Source: Affinundibacterium seohonense | Lineage (GTDB): Bacteria; Pseudomonadota; Gammaproteobacteria; Burkholderiales; Burkholderiaceae_D | Direction of reading: 5' to 3' | DNA length: 64,000 nucleotides | Assembly: GCF_014284305.1 (NCBI RefSeq) | Contig: NZ_JACOFW010000003.1 | Location: forward strand, 148,476 to 212,475 | Shown: piece by piece, positions 1 to 8,913 of the stretch | Layout: each line of letters begins with the position of its first letter | Position numbering within the stretch: the first letter of the stretch is position 1 | Translations under genes and position numbers: made by a program | Notes under the pieces: generated by a model | The model's input: the letters and a program-made list of their open reading frames with translations, nothing else | Database searches by the model: none | Told to the model about the DNA's origin: nothing

Positions 1-1
1 T

Positions 2-106
2 AGTGATGACTTTCAGAAGCCGCTGCAACTCTTAGCAAAATCGATCGCGTTTATCGATCCGATTTCGGGTGAACAACGGGAATTTCATAGCCAACTTCAA
101 CTTTAA
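2..106 (+). CDS. C-terminal end of a probable RNA pseudouridine synthase (RluA family)
   Basis: Only the last 34 codons are in the window, in an open frame that enters from the left edge and ends with TAA. The peptide contains FIDPISGEQREF followed by a short tail. This resembles the C-terminal strand of RluA/RluC/TruC-type pseudouridine synthases, which read approximately LHA-x-x-L-x-F-x-HP-x-(S/T)-G-E near their end. The catalytic domain lies outside the window, so substrate and subfamily cannot be judged. The call rests on this one tail motif. Confidence 0.5.
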   Translation, partial: SDDFQKPLQLLAKSIAFIDPISGEQREFHSQLQL

Positions 107-279
107 GCGGCATTGTCTTGCTGAGAATTTTCCGATTTTTAAGTCGCTTTTCTAAGGCAGAGCGTTAGTTCGCATAGTCTGCAATCAGCGTCATGGTGCT
201 GAAACCAGCGATTGACACAAATCAAATCAAGTGCAAGGCGGTTGACAAGAATCCTAGCGCGAAGTATTATCTCACTTCT

Positions 280-356
280 CGGAGTGTAGCGCAGCCCGGT
301 AGCGCACCTGGTTTGGGACCAGGGGGTCCAAGGTTCGAATCCTTGTACTCCGACCA
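280..356 (+). tRNA. tRNA-Pro (anticodon TGG), copy 1
   Basis: A 77-base cloverleaf with encoded CCA end. The acceptor stem pairs CGGAGTG with TACTCCG. The anticodon loop holds TTTGGGA with anticodon TGG, and the T arm contains GGTTCGAATCC. It is identical to the copy 164 bases downstream and is followed directly by a hairpin terminator. Confidence 0.97.
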
Positions 357-362
357 AATTTG

Positions 363-394
363 AAGGATCGTTGAGAAATCGACGATCCTTTTTA
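363..394 (+). terminator. Rho-independent terminator after the first tRNA-Pro
   Basis: The stem AAGGATCGT pairs with ACGATCCTT around a short loop and runs into a T tract. It lies 6 bases after the CCA end of the first tRNA-Pro. Confidence 0.8.
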
Positions 395-443
395 GTTTCA
401 CCAATTTCGAGAAAGTAATCGACTCGATTTGTTAGCAGTTTTT

Positions 444-520
444 CGGAGTGTAGCGCAGCCCGGTAGCGCACCTGGTTTGGGACCAGGGGGTCCAAGGTTC
501 GAATCCTTGTACTCCGACCA
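444..520 (+). tRNA. tRNA-Pro (anticodon TGG), copy 2
   Basis: A second 77-base tRNA-Pro(TGG) with the same sequence as the upstream copy, including the encoded CCA. The two genes have unrelated spacer sequence and separate terminators, so they appear to be a local duplication of the gene with independent 3' ends. Confidence 0.97.
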
Positions 521-525
521 AGATG

Positions 526-557
526 AAGCCTCGTTGAGAAATCAGCGAGGCTTTTTT
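526..557 (+). terminator. Rho-independent terminator after the second tRNA-Pro
   Basis: The stem AAGCCTCG pairs with CGAGGCTT and is followed by six T residues. It begins 6 bases after the tRNA end. Confidence 0.85.
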
Positions 558-610
558 GTTTCCCCAAGCTTTGTTTCGTGCTCAGAATCACGCTATCGGC
601 ATCACGCTAG

Positions 611-1735
611 CTAGACAACATGAAAACGCGCCAACACACGAATCGCCTCACCTACTTGCTTGACTTCGTGAATGATCAAATTTTTTGCCTGATCGACTTT
701 CTGCAATTCAGGCAATGCGAACATCGATGCACCCTGACCAAGTAATTTGGGAGCCAAATACAACAATAATTCGTCAACACATCCGGCCTCGATCAAGGCA
801 CCACTAAGCTTAGCACCTGCTTCAACATGCACCTCATTGATTTGCTGCTGGCCTAAGGCAAGCAGCACTTCTGGCAAGTTGACCTGAGTCCTTGCGTCCT
901 GCTGCCTCTCCGGCAGACAATGCAAATCCACGCCGAAATCAATCAAATGACGCTCTACTTCCACATCACGTGTTGCATGAAAAAGCGTGGCCTTCGAATT
1001 CTTCAGAATCTGTGCGCCAATCGGGGTTCGTAGTTGAGAATCCACGATAACTTTGCGCGGTTGAAAACTTGGCTGCTCACTGCCACCAGGCAAACGCACA
1101 TTGAGACGTGGATCATCCGCAAGGACTGTCCCAATTCCAGTCAATATGACGTCAGCACGGGCGCGCCAACGATGTCCATCCTCACGAGCCGCAGCATCGG
1201 TAATCCACTGGCTACTACCATTCGGCAATGCCGTGAAGCCATCGAGACTCGCCGCCATCTTCAAACGCACCCACGGCAAGCCGGTCTCCATACGCTTAAA
1301 GAAACCCAGATTCATTTCGCGCGCTTCTGTCGCCATTAAGCCATCTTCAACCTCAATGCCGGCCTCACGCAACATCGCAAAGCCTCGCCCCGCGACTTGT
1401 GGATTCGCATCCTTCAGCGCAGCAACGACACGCGCCACACCTGCCTCAATCAAGGCATTTACGCATGGCGGCGTTCTACCAAAATGACTGCAGGGTTCTA
1501 GACTGACATAGGCCGTTGCGCCGCGCATATCCTTGCCGCGACTGACAGCGTCGCGTATCGCCATCACCTCGGCATGTGCTTGACCGACCGGCTGGGTACA
1601 ACCGCTTCCCACTATCTCCCCGTCTTTCACCAACACACAACCCACCTTAGGATTAGGCGAGGTCGCCATCGTTGCCGTGGAAGCTAACTCCAAGGCAAGA
1701 CGCATGTATTCATGATCTTGGGGTGAAAATGGCAT
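611..1735 (-). CDS. ribD: Riboflavin biosynthesis protein RibD (deaminase/reductase)
   Basis: A bifunctional cytosolic enzyme of riboflavin synthesis. It deaminates 2,5-diamino-6-ribosylamino-4(3H)-pyrimidinone 5'-phosphate and then reduces the ribosyl side chain with NADPH. The N-terminal cytidine-deaminase-like domain (about residues 1-145) has the zinc motif HAEV near residue 54 and PCSHFGRTPPC near residue 81. The C-terminal reductase domain (about 150-370) begins with the typical VRLKMAASLDG. At 374 residues it has normal family length. Its ATG overlaps the stop codon of the upstream apbC gene by one base (TAATG), so the two are probably co-transcribed. Other rib genes are not in the window. 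Confidence 0.96.
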   Translation of the reverse strand: MPFSPQDHEYMRLALELASTATMATSPNPKVGCVLVKDGEIVGSGCTQPVGQAHAEVMAIRDAVSRGKDMRGATAYVSLEPCSHFGRTPPCVNALIEAGVARVVAALKDANPQVAGRGFAMLREAGIEVEDGLMATEAREMNLGFFKRMETGLPWVRLKMAASLDGFTALPNGSSQWITDAAAREDGHRWRARADVILTGIGTVLADDPRLNVRLPGGSEQPSFQPRKVIVDSQLRTPIGAQILKNSKATLFHATRDVEVERHLIDFGVDLHCLPERQQDARTQVNLPEVLLALGQQQINEVHVEAGAKLSGALIEAGCVDELLLYLAPKLLGQGASMFALPELQKVDQAKNLIIHEVKQVGEAIRVLARFHVV

Positions 1736-2838
1736 TAAGTATTTTGTACGGTAATGGTTGGGAATTTGCTGCTCATATCCTTGGCTTTTTCGGCCACTTT
1801 GATCGCCACTTTGCGCGCGATATTTTTGTAAATTTGCGCAATCTCGCCGTCAGGTTCTGCCACCACGGTTGGTTTACCCGAGTCTGCTTGCTGGCGAATC
1901 GCCATGGTCAATGGCAAGCCACCTAGAAATTCAACGCCGTATTCTGCACACATTTTTTCGCCGCCGCCAGCGCCAAATATCGCTTCGGTATGACCACAGT
2001 TGGAACAAACGTGCGTACTCATATTTTCAACAATACCCAAAATAGGAATCCCGACTTTTTCGAACATTTTCAAGCCTTTACGCGCATCTAACAAGGCAAT
2101 GTCTTGCGGTGTGGTGACGATGACTGCGCCAGTCACTGGCACTTTTTGCGAGAGCGTCAATTGAATGTCGCCAGTACCTGGCGGCATATCGACGATCAAA
2201 TAATCCAGATCGCGCCAATTCGTCAGCTCCAGCAATTGCTGCAATGCCTGCGTCACCATAGGGCCGCGCCACACCATCGGAGAATCGGGATCCACCATAA
2301 AACCGATCGAAGACACTTGCACTCCGTAATTTTCAAGTGGCTCCATAGTCTTGCCATCAGCCGATTCTGGACGACCATCGATACCCATCATCATCGGTTG
2401 CGACGGGCCATAGATATCGGCATCCAGCAAGCCAACCGAAGCGCCTTCTGCCGCCAAGGCCAATGCCAAATTCACTGCGGTTGTCGATTTACCGACACCG
2501 CCTTTACCCGAGGCAACGGCAATGATGTTTTTCACATTTGGCATTAATTTGATGCCGCGCTGTACCGCGTGGGCAACGATCTTACTACTCACGCTAACCT
2601 GAACCTGCTGAACACCTGGTAGGCCAGAAACAGCCTTCTTAATTAAATCAGACACCAAAGCAAATTGACTTTTCGCCGGATAAGCCAACTCAACATCGAG
2701 GCTAAGGATGCCAGCTTGCACTTGTATATTCTTAATAGACTTGGTCGACATGAAGTCTTTTTGCGTATTCGGATCGATCACCGATGACAAAATAGCCTTA
2801 ACTTGCTCAACTTCTTGATTTTGATTTATGACAGACAT
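1735..2838 (-). CDS. apbC: Iron-sulfur carrier protein ApbC/Mrp (P-loop ATPase)
   Basis: An Mrp/NBP35-family ATPase that binds and transfers Fe-S clusters to apoproteins in the cytosol. An N-terminal DUF59/MIP18-like domain (roughly residues 10-90) precedes the P-loop GKGGVGKST, a deviant Walker A motif. A CxxC pair (CSNCG) near residue 275 is the cluster ligand of this family. The frame is open to 2850, but the in-frame ATG at 2838 has GGAG at good spacing, so that start is chosen (367 residues). It lies directly upstream of ribD with a one-base overlap. Confidence 0.95.
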   Translation of the reverse strand: MSVINQNQEVEQVKAILSSVIDPNTQKDFMSTKSIKNIQVQAGILSLDVELAYPAKSQFALVSDLIKKAVSGLPGVQQVQVSVSSKIVAHAVQRGIKLMPNVKNIIAVASGKGGVGKSTTAVNLALALAAEGASVGLLDADIYGPSQPMMMGIDGRPESADGKTMEPLENYGVQVSSIGFMVDPDSPMVWRGPMVTQALQQLLELTNWRDLDYLIVDMPPGTGDIQLTLSQKVPVTGAVIVTTPQDIALLDARKGLKMFEKVGIPILGIVENMSTHVCSNCGHTEAIFGAGGGEKMCAEYGVEFLGGLPLTMAIRQQADSGKPTVVAEPDGEIAQIYKNIARKVAIKVAEKAKDMSSKFPTITVQNT

Positions 2839-3052
2839 GCGATTCTCCATTCAATTTCCGCAAGTCTAACGTAAATTGATCACAGACTTTCAGATAACCC
2901 TGCCACCAAGCCGTGTTTTATTCCGCGAGAATCGACGCAATTCGACTCCCAAACTGACACTTTTTTGCAGGCGCTGACAACATTCTGACAAATTTTGTCA
3001 GTAAATTTCAAAAAGATTACGCTTTAACGCTGAAAAACCCGCATTTAAGAAC

Positions 3053-3068
3053 TGGCACAGCTATTGCA
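3053..3068 (+). promoter_or_regulatory. Sigma-54 promoter of pilA
   Basis: TGGCACAGCTATTGCA matches the RpoN consensus TGGCAC-N5-TTGCA, with exactly ten bases between the GG of the -24 element and the GC of the -12 element. It lies 61 bases upstream of the pilA start codon. Type IV pilin genes are commonly transcribed by RpoN under PilS/PilR control, so the assignment is consistent; the PilR site itself was not identified. Confidence 0.88.
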
Positions 3069-3128
3069 CTAATAAAATCGTAGCAAGCGGTAACACCGAA
3101 TCTTTAACTTAATCCAAGGAGCATTATT

Positions 3129-3554
3129 ATGAAATTCCAGCGCGTACAACAAGGTTTTACATTGATCGAATTGATGATCGTTGTTGCAATTATCGGTATT
3201 TTGGCTGCGGTTGCATTGCCAGCGTACCAAGATTACACAATTCGTGGTCGTGTAACAGAATTGGCAATTGTTGGAGCCAGTTTCAAAGGAACAGTTACTG
3301 AAAATATTTCAAACAACGGCGGCACTTTACCAGTAAATGCATGCCTAGGAATTGTAGATACAACAACAGCAACAAAGAATTTAGTCTCAGCGGCATGCAC
3401 ACCGGCGACTGGCGTAATTACCGTGACAGGTACTGCTGCGACACAAAATACTGTCCTCATTTATACTCCAACAGCTGCTTCAGATATTATCAGCTGGAAG
3501 TGCACCACAACGACACCGATCAAATATGTACCAGCAGAATGCCGCGCACCATAA
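3129..3554 (+). CDS. pilA: Type IV pilin, PilA-like major subunit
   Basis: Encodes a 141-residue type IVa prepilin. A short basic leader ends in QQG before [20 protein letters not shown], the class III signal and N-terminal hydrophobic helix. Cleavage by PilD after the glycine would leave an N-methylated phenylalanine, and the conserved Glu5 is present. The C-terminal half has cysteine pairs (ACLG and AACT, then WKCT and ECRAP), the last two forming the usual D-region disulfide. A strong AGGAG site lies 8 bases upstream, and there is a sigma-54 promoter and a clear terminator, so the gene is a single transcription unit. It is likely the pilus subunit for twitching, adhesion or DNA uptake. Confidence 0.93.
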   Translation: MKFQRVQQGFTLIELMIVVAIIGILAAVALPAYQDYTIRGRVTELAIVGASFKGTVTENISNNGGTLPVNACLGIVDTTTATKNLVSAACTPATGVITVTGTAATQNTVLIYTPTAASDIISWKCTTTTPIKYVPAECRAP

Positions 3555-3605
3555 TAAGATAATATTTATCTAGTTACCTTATAGATAAATAGTTTATTTT
3601 AGTTA

Positions 3606-3639
3606 AACCCCCGACCATACTTTTGTTCGGGGGTTTTTT
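3606..3639 (+). terminator. Rho-independent terminator of pilA
   Basis: The stem AACCCCCGA pairs with TCGGGGGTT and runs into six T residues, about 50 bases after the pilA stop codon. Confidence 0.9.
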
Positions 3640-3919
3640 ACATGCCGATCAAACGATCAGCGCGTCTGAGAAAAAGTCAAAAACGTTTTTAGAAAAATTG
3701 ATGGCGAAAAGCTTGCTTATAGAATTCATGCCTAATCTTAAGGAATGCTAATGCATGGCAGTCCCTTTTATTTAGAAACCACATTCCCGTTTGTTTTTTC
3801 AATATCCAAGCTTAAATTTACCTATTAGCAGTGCATTAATAGAGCTAAGAATTCATACGAATTCATAGCTTCACTGCTAAAATACCCACTTTATTCCTCA
3901 AATAAAGCAATCATCCATT
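3640..3919. other. Intergenic region between pilA and metG
   Basis: These 280 AT-rich bases hold no convincing gene. GAATTCAT occurs three times on the + strand. The metG promoter is presumably here, but no clean -35/-10 pair was picked out. Confidence 0.4.
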
Positions 3920-6028
3920 ATGAACCGCAAGCTGTTCGTCACCACCGCCCTTCCTTACGCTAACGCTCCCTTCCACCTCGGTCACATCATGGAATACATC
4001 CAGGCTGATATCTGGGTACGTCACCAACGAATGTCGGGCCACGAAGTCAATTTCGTTTGCGCGGATGATGCACATGGTGCGCCGATCATGATTGCCGCCG
4101 AAAAAGCGGGCATTACACCACAAGAATTCGTCGGCCAAATCGCAGCGGGTCGCAAACAATATCTAGACGGTTTCCATATTGAATTCGACAACTGGCATTC
4201 GACCGATGGTGCCGAAAACCACGAATTGTCTCAAGACATCTATCGCAAGCTCAAAGCGGCCGGCTTTATCACGAGCAAAACGATTGAACAATTTTATGAT
4301 CCAGTCAAAAACATGTTTTTGCCAGATCGTTACATCAAAGGCGAGTGCCCGAAATGTGGCGCTAAGGATCAATACGGCGATTCATGCGAAGTGTGTTCCG
4401 CCGTCTATGCACCGACAGATTTGAAGTCCCCGTACTCGGTGTTGACTGGTGCAACGCCTATCATGAAATCGTCTGAACATTTTTTCTTTAAATTATCTGA
4501 CGAGAAATGCGTAGAATTTTTGCGCGGCTGGGCTTTGCAAGACAATCGTCTGCAATCAGAAGTCGCCAATAAATGCAAAGAATGGCTAGAAGGTGAAGGC
4601 GGTCTCGGCGATTGGGATATCAGTCGCGATGCGCCGTATTTCGGCATCGAGATTCCTGATCAACCAGGCAAATATTTTTATGTATGGCTCGATGCGCCAG
4701 TCGGCTACCTCGCGTCACTCAAAAATTATTTCAATAAAACCGGACGTGATTTTGATGCCTTTATGGCAGATCCGACTACCGAGCAGATTCATTTTATCGG
4801 TAAGGATATTACTTACTTCCATACTTTGTTCTGGCCTGCCATGTTGAAATTCTCTGGTTATAAAACACCAGACAATGTGTATGCACATGGTTTCGTAACG
4901 GTCTCCGGCGAAAAAATGTCTAAGTCACGCGGCACCGGCATTTCCCCATTACGCTACCTCGACATCGGGATGAATCCAGAATGGCTGCGTTACTACTTCG
5001 CAGCAAAACTCAATGCCAAGGTCGAAGATTTGGATATGAATCCGGATGACTTCGTAGCACGCGTCAATTCGGATTTGATCGGCAAGTACATCAACATCGC
5101 AAGTCGTGCAGCGGGCTTTATTACTAAGCGTTTTAACGGCGTCGTCAATACAGCATGGGCGACAAGTGATGATGCGTTCATCCAAAATCTACGCAAAGTC
5201 TCAGGCGATATTCAAGCTTTGTATGAAGCGCGCGAATTTGGCAAGGCCTTGCGCGCGGTCATGGAGCAAGCCGACATCATCAATGCCTATGTGGATGCAA
5301 ACAAACCTTGGGAATTGGCAAAGCAAGCAGAGAATGATGCAAAGCTACAAGAAGTTTGCAGCCGCTTGTTAGAAGCTTTCCGTATTTTGACCGTATTCTT
5401 AAAACCGGTGTTGCCACAGCTAGCAAGTCAAGTTGAAGCGCAATTGAATATTGCTCCGCTCAACTGGGCTAGCGTCAATACGCCACTACCAGATCAGCAC
5501 AACATCAATCCTTACGTGCATTTAATGCAGCGCGTTGATATTAAGATTTTTGATCAATTGTTTGATGCGCCAGTGCCAGTTGTTGCGTCTAATGCTGTTG
5601 CAGCAACTTTGACTGAAACCCATCCCCTCCCTAGCCCTCCCCTTGAAGGAGAGGGAATCGTCAGTGGCGCTATTGAGGATATAGCGCCTGAGATTAAAAT
5701 TGATGACTTCGCCAAGATCGATTTACGTATCGCTAAAATCGTCAACTGCGAACACGTTGAAGGCTCGGACAAGCTCTTACGTCTGACACTAGATGTGGGC
5801 GAAGGCAAAACACGTAATGTATTCTCCGGTATCAAGTCTGCCTATCAGCCAGAACAATTAATCGGCAAATTCACCGTCATGGTCGCCAATTTGGCACCAC
5901 GTAAGATGAAATTTGGCATGTCCGAAGGAATGGTCTTAGCGGCTTCTGCAGCTGACGAGAAAACCAATCCAGGTTTATATATTCTTGAAGCATGGCCTGG
6001 TGCAGAGCCGGGTATGCGCGTTCGTTAA
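3920..6028 (+). CDS. metG: Methionine-tRNA ligase
   Basis: A class I methionyl-tRNA synthetase of 702 residues that charges tRNA-Met in the cytosol. The HIGH motif is HLGH (near residue 19) and the KMSKS motif is KMSKS (near residue 333). A four-cysteine zinc knuckle (CPKC and CEVC) is near residues 145-160. The C-terminal EMAP/Trbp111-like tRNA-binding domain starts near [11 protein letters not shown] (about residue 590) and is the dimerising form seen in long MetG proteins. The linker just before it contains [13 protein letters not shown], which is the translated copy of a REP-like palindrome dispersed in this genome (see the repeat at 5620-5657). Confidence 0.98.
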   Translation: MNRKLFVTTALPYANAPFHLGHIMEYIQADIWVRHQRMSGHEVNFVCADDAHGAPIMIAAEKAGITPQEFVGQIAAGRKQYLDGFHIEFDNWHSTDGAENHELSQDIYRKLKAAGFITSKTIEQFYDPVKNMFLPDRYIKGECPKCGAKDQYGDSCEVCSAVYAPTDLKSPYSVLTGATPIMKSSEHFFFKLSDEKCVEFLRGWALQDNRLQSEVANKCKEWLEGEGGLGDWDISRDAPYFGIEIPDQPGKYFYVWLDAPVGYLASLKNYFNKTGRDFDAFMADPTTEQIHFIGKDITYFHTLFWPAMLKFSGYKTPDNVYAHGFVTVSGEKMSKSRGTGISPLRYLDIGMNPEWLRYYFAAKLNAKVEDLDMNPDDFVARVNSDLIGKYINIASRAAGFITKRFNGVVNTAWATSDDAFIQNLRKVSGDIQALYEAREFGKALRAVMEQADIINAYVDANKPWELAKQAENDAKLQEVCSRLLEAFRILTVFLKPVLPQLASQVEAQLNIAPLNWASVNTPLPDQHNINPYVHLMQRVDIKIFDQLFDAPVPVVASNAVAATLTETHPLPSPPLEGEGIVSGAIEDIAPEIKIDDFAKIDLRIAKIVNCEHVEGSDKLLRLTLDVGEGKTRNVFSGIKSAYQPEQLIGKFTVMVANLAPRKMKFGMSEGMVLAASAADEKTNPGLYILEAWPGAEPGMRVR
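5620..5657 (+). repeat. REP-like GC-rich palindrome inside metG
   Basis: The sequence CATCCCCTCCCTAGCCCTCC followed by CCTTGAAGGAGAGGGA belongs to the same family as the intergenic palindromes at 37748, 39566 and 63264. The hairpin core is CCCTCCCCTTGAAGGAGAGGG, preceded by a C-rich tail. Here it is in frame and translated as part of the linker between the anticodon-binding domain and the C-terminal tRNA-binding domain of MetG. Confidence 0.8.
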
Positions 6029-6043
6029 TTTCTCTTTTACGCT

Positions 6044-6520
6044 ATGGACATCGTCATACGCGAAGCCAATACGGAAGATGCGCCTCTCTTGGCGCATCTG
6101 ACCCGAACTTGCTGGGCAGGTAAAGTAGCAGCGACCTCGTCCGGACATCATGAGAGTAGTGACAAAGTCGCCGAAGAATTGAATCAAGGCGGTGGCTTTA
6201 TTTTGCTAGTGGATGAAGAGCCTGCCGGTTCGGTGCGCTGGCTCCCCGTCGATGGTGAAACCAGCACCTGGGAAATGCGTCGTATGGGCATCCTTCCTGC
6301 TTTCCGTGGTGAAGCTCTCTCGCAACATTTACTCGAAGCCGTCATTCATCAGGCACAAACCTCCGGTGTAGAGGAATTGCGTCTAGGCGTGCGTACCGAC
6401 CAACCACGTTTGGTTGATTTATATACGGCCTACGAATTTGAACTTGCACCTGAACTCGAATACGCGCATGCCAACCCGAATGAACCTATGCCGCATGTGA
6501 TGCGACGATTTCTCCGTTAA
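6044..6520 (+). CDS. GNAT-family N-acetyltransferase
   Basis: A 158-residue single-domain acetyltransferase. The order of elements fits GNAT: an N-terminal MDIVIREANTEDAPLL start, the central strand WEMRRMGILPAFRGEALSQHLL with a modified acetyl-CoA loop (normally Q/R-x-x-G-x-G/A), and a C-terminal GVEELRLGVRTDQPRLVDLY helix-strand. The substrate cannot be told. It lies 15 bases after metG on the same strand and may be read through from it. Confidence 0.8.
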   Translation: MDIVIREANTEDAPLLAHLTRTCWAGKVAATSSGHHESSDKVAEELNQGGGFILLVDEEPAGSVRWLPVDGETSTWEMRRMGILPAFRGEALSQHLLEAVIHQAQTSGVEELRLGVRTDQPRLVDLYTAYEFELAPELEYAHANPNEPMPHVMRRFLR

Positions 6521-6578
6521 TCATTGATCTTCGACTCCTGAGCAATCTCAAGACTCGACACCTCCCACTGGAAACAAT

Positions 6579-8375
6579 ATGAGCCCAACTATCCCACAGC
6601 GATTAGCAGATTTGCGAATGGCAATGTCAAAACACGCCGTACAAGCCTGTTTAATTCCCTCTGCCGATCCGCATTTATCCGAATATTTACCCACCCGTTG
6701 GCAAGGCCGTGAAGTCTTTTCTGGATTTACAGGCTCTGTCGCGACCTTGATCGTGACCTCCGATTTTGCTGGTCTGTGGGTCGATAGTCGTTACTGGTCA
6801 CAAGCGGAAATTGAATTGGCTGGAACCGGCATCACGATGATGAAAATTCAATCCGCTGCAGCGACCGCTCACATTGATTGGCTGGCACAGCATTTACAAG
6901 CCGGCCAAACGCTAATCGTCGATGGCAATGTATTAGGCTTAGCCAGTGCCCGCGCTTTGCAAGCCGCGTTAGAACCTAAGCAAATTATTCTCAATACCCA
7001 ACTCGATATCTTGGATGAAGTCTGGAGTGATCGTCCCGCCTTACCAGATGCCCCCATCTACGAGCATCTCGCTCCTTTTGCCGTGGTCAACCGCGCCGAC
7101 AAACTTGCCGCCGTGCGTGAACAAATGCAAGCTAAAGGGGCGAACTGGCATTTTGTCTCAACCGTCGATGACATCGCTTGGCTCTTCAATTTGCGTGGCG
7201 CTGACGTTAACTATAATCCTGTCTTTGTGTCCCATGCATTGATAGGCTTGGATAGTGCAACCTTGTTTGTGCCACTGAATAAAGTATCTCCACAAATCAC
7301 TGCGAGTTTGTCCAAGGACGGCATCACTTGCCAGCCTTACGAAAACGCAGCCAGAGCACTACAAAATCTCAATGCCAGCGCGACCCTGTTGATCGATCCA
7401 CGCCGCATTACTTATGGTTTTCAGCAAGCAATTGCGAAAGACGTCAAGGTCGTGGAAGCACTCAATCCCTCGGTCTATAACAAATCTCGCAAACATCCTG
7501 CAGAAGCGCAATTCGTGCGTGAAGCGATGGAGCAAGATGGTGCAGCCTTATGTGAATTTTTTGCGTGGTTTGAACAAGCACAAGGACAACAACGCATCAC
7601 AGAAATCACCATCGATGAACAAATCTGCGCGGCTCGTGCGCGTCAGCCGCATTTCATTTCACCGAGTTTTGGCACTATTGCTGGATTCAACGGCAATGGC
7701 GCAATGCCACATTACCGCGCCACCGCGAGTTCGCATGCGGTCATCGAAGGTGACGGCTTATTGCTAATTGATTCCGGCGGCCAGTATCTGAACGGCACCA
7801 CCGACATCACCCGCGTGGTTCCGGTTGGCACCGTTTCCGCAGAGCAGAAGCGTGATTTCACGCTAGTATTAAAAGGCATGATCGCGCTCTCGCGCATGCA
7901 ATTCCCCTACGGGACTTATTCCACGTCACTCGACACAATTGCCCGTGCGCCGATGTGGGCGGAAGGCATAAATTACGGTCACGGGACGGGACATGGCGTT
8001 GGTTATTTCCTCAATGTGCACGAAGGTCCACAGTCCATTTCTGGGGCGATTCCAAATAGCGATATGGTGATGGAAATTGGCATGATCACTTCCAACGAAC
8101 CGGGAATTTATCGCCCAGGAAAATGGGGTGCGCGCATAGAAAATCTCTTGCTTTGTGTACCCGCACAAAACACTGAATTCGGAGAATATCTGCAATTCGA
8201 AAGTTTAACCCTGTGTCCTATCGACACCCGTTGTATCGCGCTCGATTTGATGTCGCAAGATGAAATTGATTGGCTCAATGCCTACCATCAAGACGTCTTA
8301 CATCGCCTCTCACCACGCGTACAAGGCGATGCTCTCACTTGGCTCAAACAACGCACGATGGCGATCAGCAAATAA
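6579..8375 (+). CDS. Aminopeptidase P family metallopeptidase (M24B)
   Basis: A 598-residue Xaa-Pro aminopeptidase of the long, three-domain type. Two creatinase-like N-terminal domains (about residues 8-130 and 155-295) precede the pita-bread catalytic domain (about 305-525) and a small C-terminal domain. The metal ligands of M24 peptidases are visible: two aspartates in LLIDSGGQYLNGTTDITR, a histidine in GTGHGVG, and glutamates in SNEPGIY and ARIENLL. The enzyme should remove N-terminal residues preceding proline, in the cytosol, since no signal peptide is seen. It lies in a same-strand run between two GNAT genes. Confidence 0.93.
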   Translation: MSPTIPQRLADLRMAMSKHAVQACLIPSADPHLSEYLPTRWQGREVFSGFTGSVATLIVTSDFAGLWVDSRYWSQAEIELAGTGITMMKIQSAAATAHIDWLAQHLQAGQTLIVDGNVLGLASARALQAALEPKQIILNTQLDILDEVWSDRPALPDAPIYEHLAPFAVVNRADKLAAVREQMQAKGANWHFVSTVDDIAWLFNLRGADVNYNPVFVSHALIGLDSATLFVPLNKVSPQITASLSKDGITCQPYENAARALQNLNASATLLIDPRRITYGFQQAIAKDVKVVEALNPSVYNKSRKHPAEAQFVREAMEQDGAALCEFFAWFEQAQGQQRITEITIDEQICAARARQPHFISPSFGTIAGFNGNGAMPHYRATASSHAVIEGDGLLLIDSGGQYLNGTTDITRVVPVGTVSAEQKRDFTLVLKGMIALSRMQFPYGTYSTSLDTIARAPMWAEGINYGHGTGHGVGYFLNVHEGPQSISGAIPNSDMVMEIGMITSNEPGIYRPGKWGARIENLLLCVPAQNTEFGEYLQFESLTLCPIDTRCIALDLMSQDEIDWLNAYHQDVLHRLSPRVQGDALTWLKQRTMAISK

Positions 8376-8387
8376 AAAGGTCTATGT

Positions 8388-8909
8388 ATGAGCGATACAC
8401 CGAGTTACCTTGTCGTACCAGCGAACAAAGACGATTTTGCTGGCATCAAAACACTCTACTTACAAGTAGCGCGACAAGGTGGCGGGATCGCTCGTACTGA
8501 AGATGAAATTACCGACGACTATATTCGTCACAATTTGGATACCGCACTAGCACGTGGCATCAGTTATATTGCCAAAGCCGGATCAACGGTAGTCGCTGAA
8601 ATCCATGCTTACATCCCCGTACCAAAATTATTTTCCCACGTACTCTCCGACCTCACTATTGCCGTTCATCCTGATTATCAAGGCGTGGGCGTTGGTAGAG
8701 CGATTTTCACTGCTTTATTGGACACCGTTGAAAACCAGCATCCCAACATTTTGCGTGTCGAGTTATTTGTACGTGAATCCAATCTCAAAGCGCAGGCGTT
8801 TTATCAAAGTTTAGGATTTCAAATCGAAGGCCATTTCGCACAACGTGTACGCCGCCCCGACGGAAATCTAGAAGCCGATATTCCTATGGCGTGGTTACGC
8901 CCCGCATAA
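8388..8909 (+). CDS. GNAT-family N-acetyltransferase
   Basis: A 173-residue acetyltransferase starting 12 bases after the peptidase gene, in the same transcription unit. The acetyl-CoA-binding segment is VHPDYQGVGVGRAIF, a good match to the GNAT motif A (Q-x-x-G-x-G). It is followed by RVELFVRESNLKAQAFYQSLGF, the typical motif B region with N and Y residues. The substrate is unknown. Confidence 0.88.
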   Translation: MSDTPSYLVVPANKDDFAGIKTLYLQVARQGGGIARTEDEITDDYIRHNLDTALARGISYIAKAGSTVVAEIHAYIPVPKLFSHVLSDLTIAVHPDYQGVGVGRAIFTALLDTVENQHPNILRVELFVRESNLKAQAFYQSLGFQIEGHFAQRVRRPDGNLEADIPMAWLRPA

Positions 8910-8913
8910 GCCC

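Noticed and set aside
139-591. A 150-codon open frame on the minus strand across both tRNA-Pro genes
   Set aside because: It is the antisense of the two tRNA genes and terminators; its repeated TRIRTLDPLVPNQ-like peptide comes from the duplicated tRNA.
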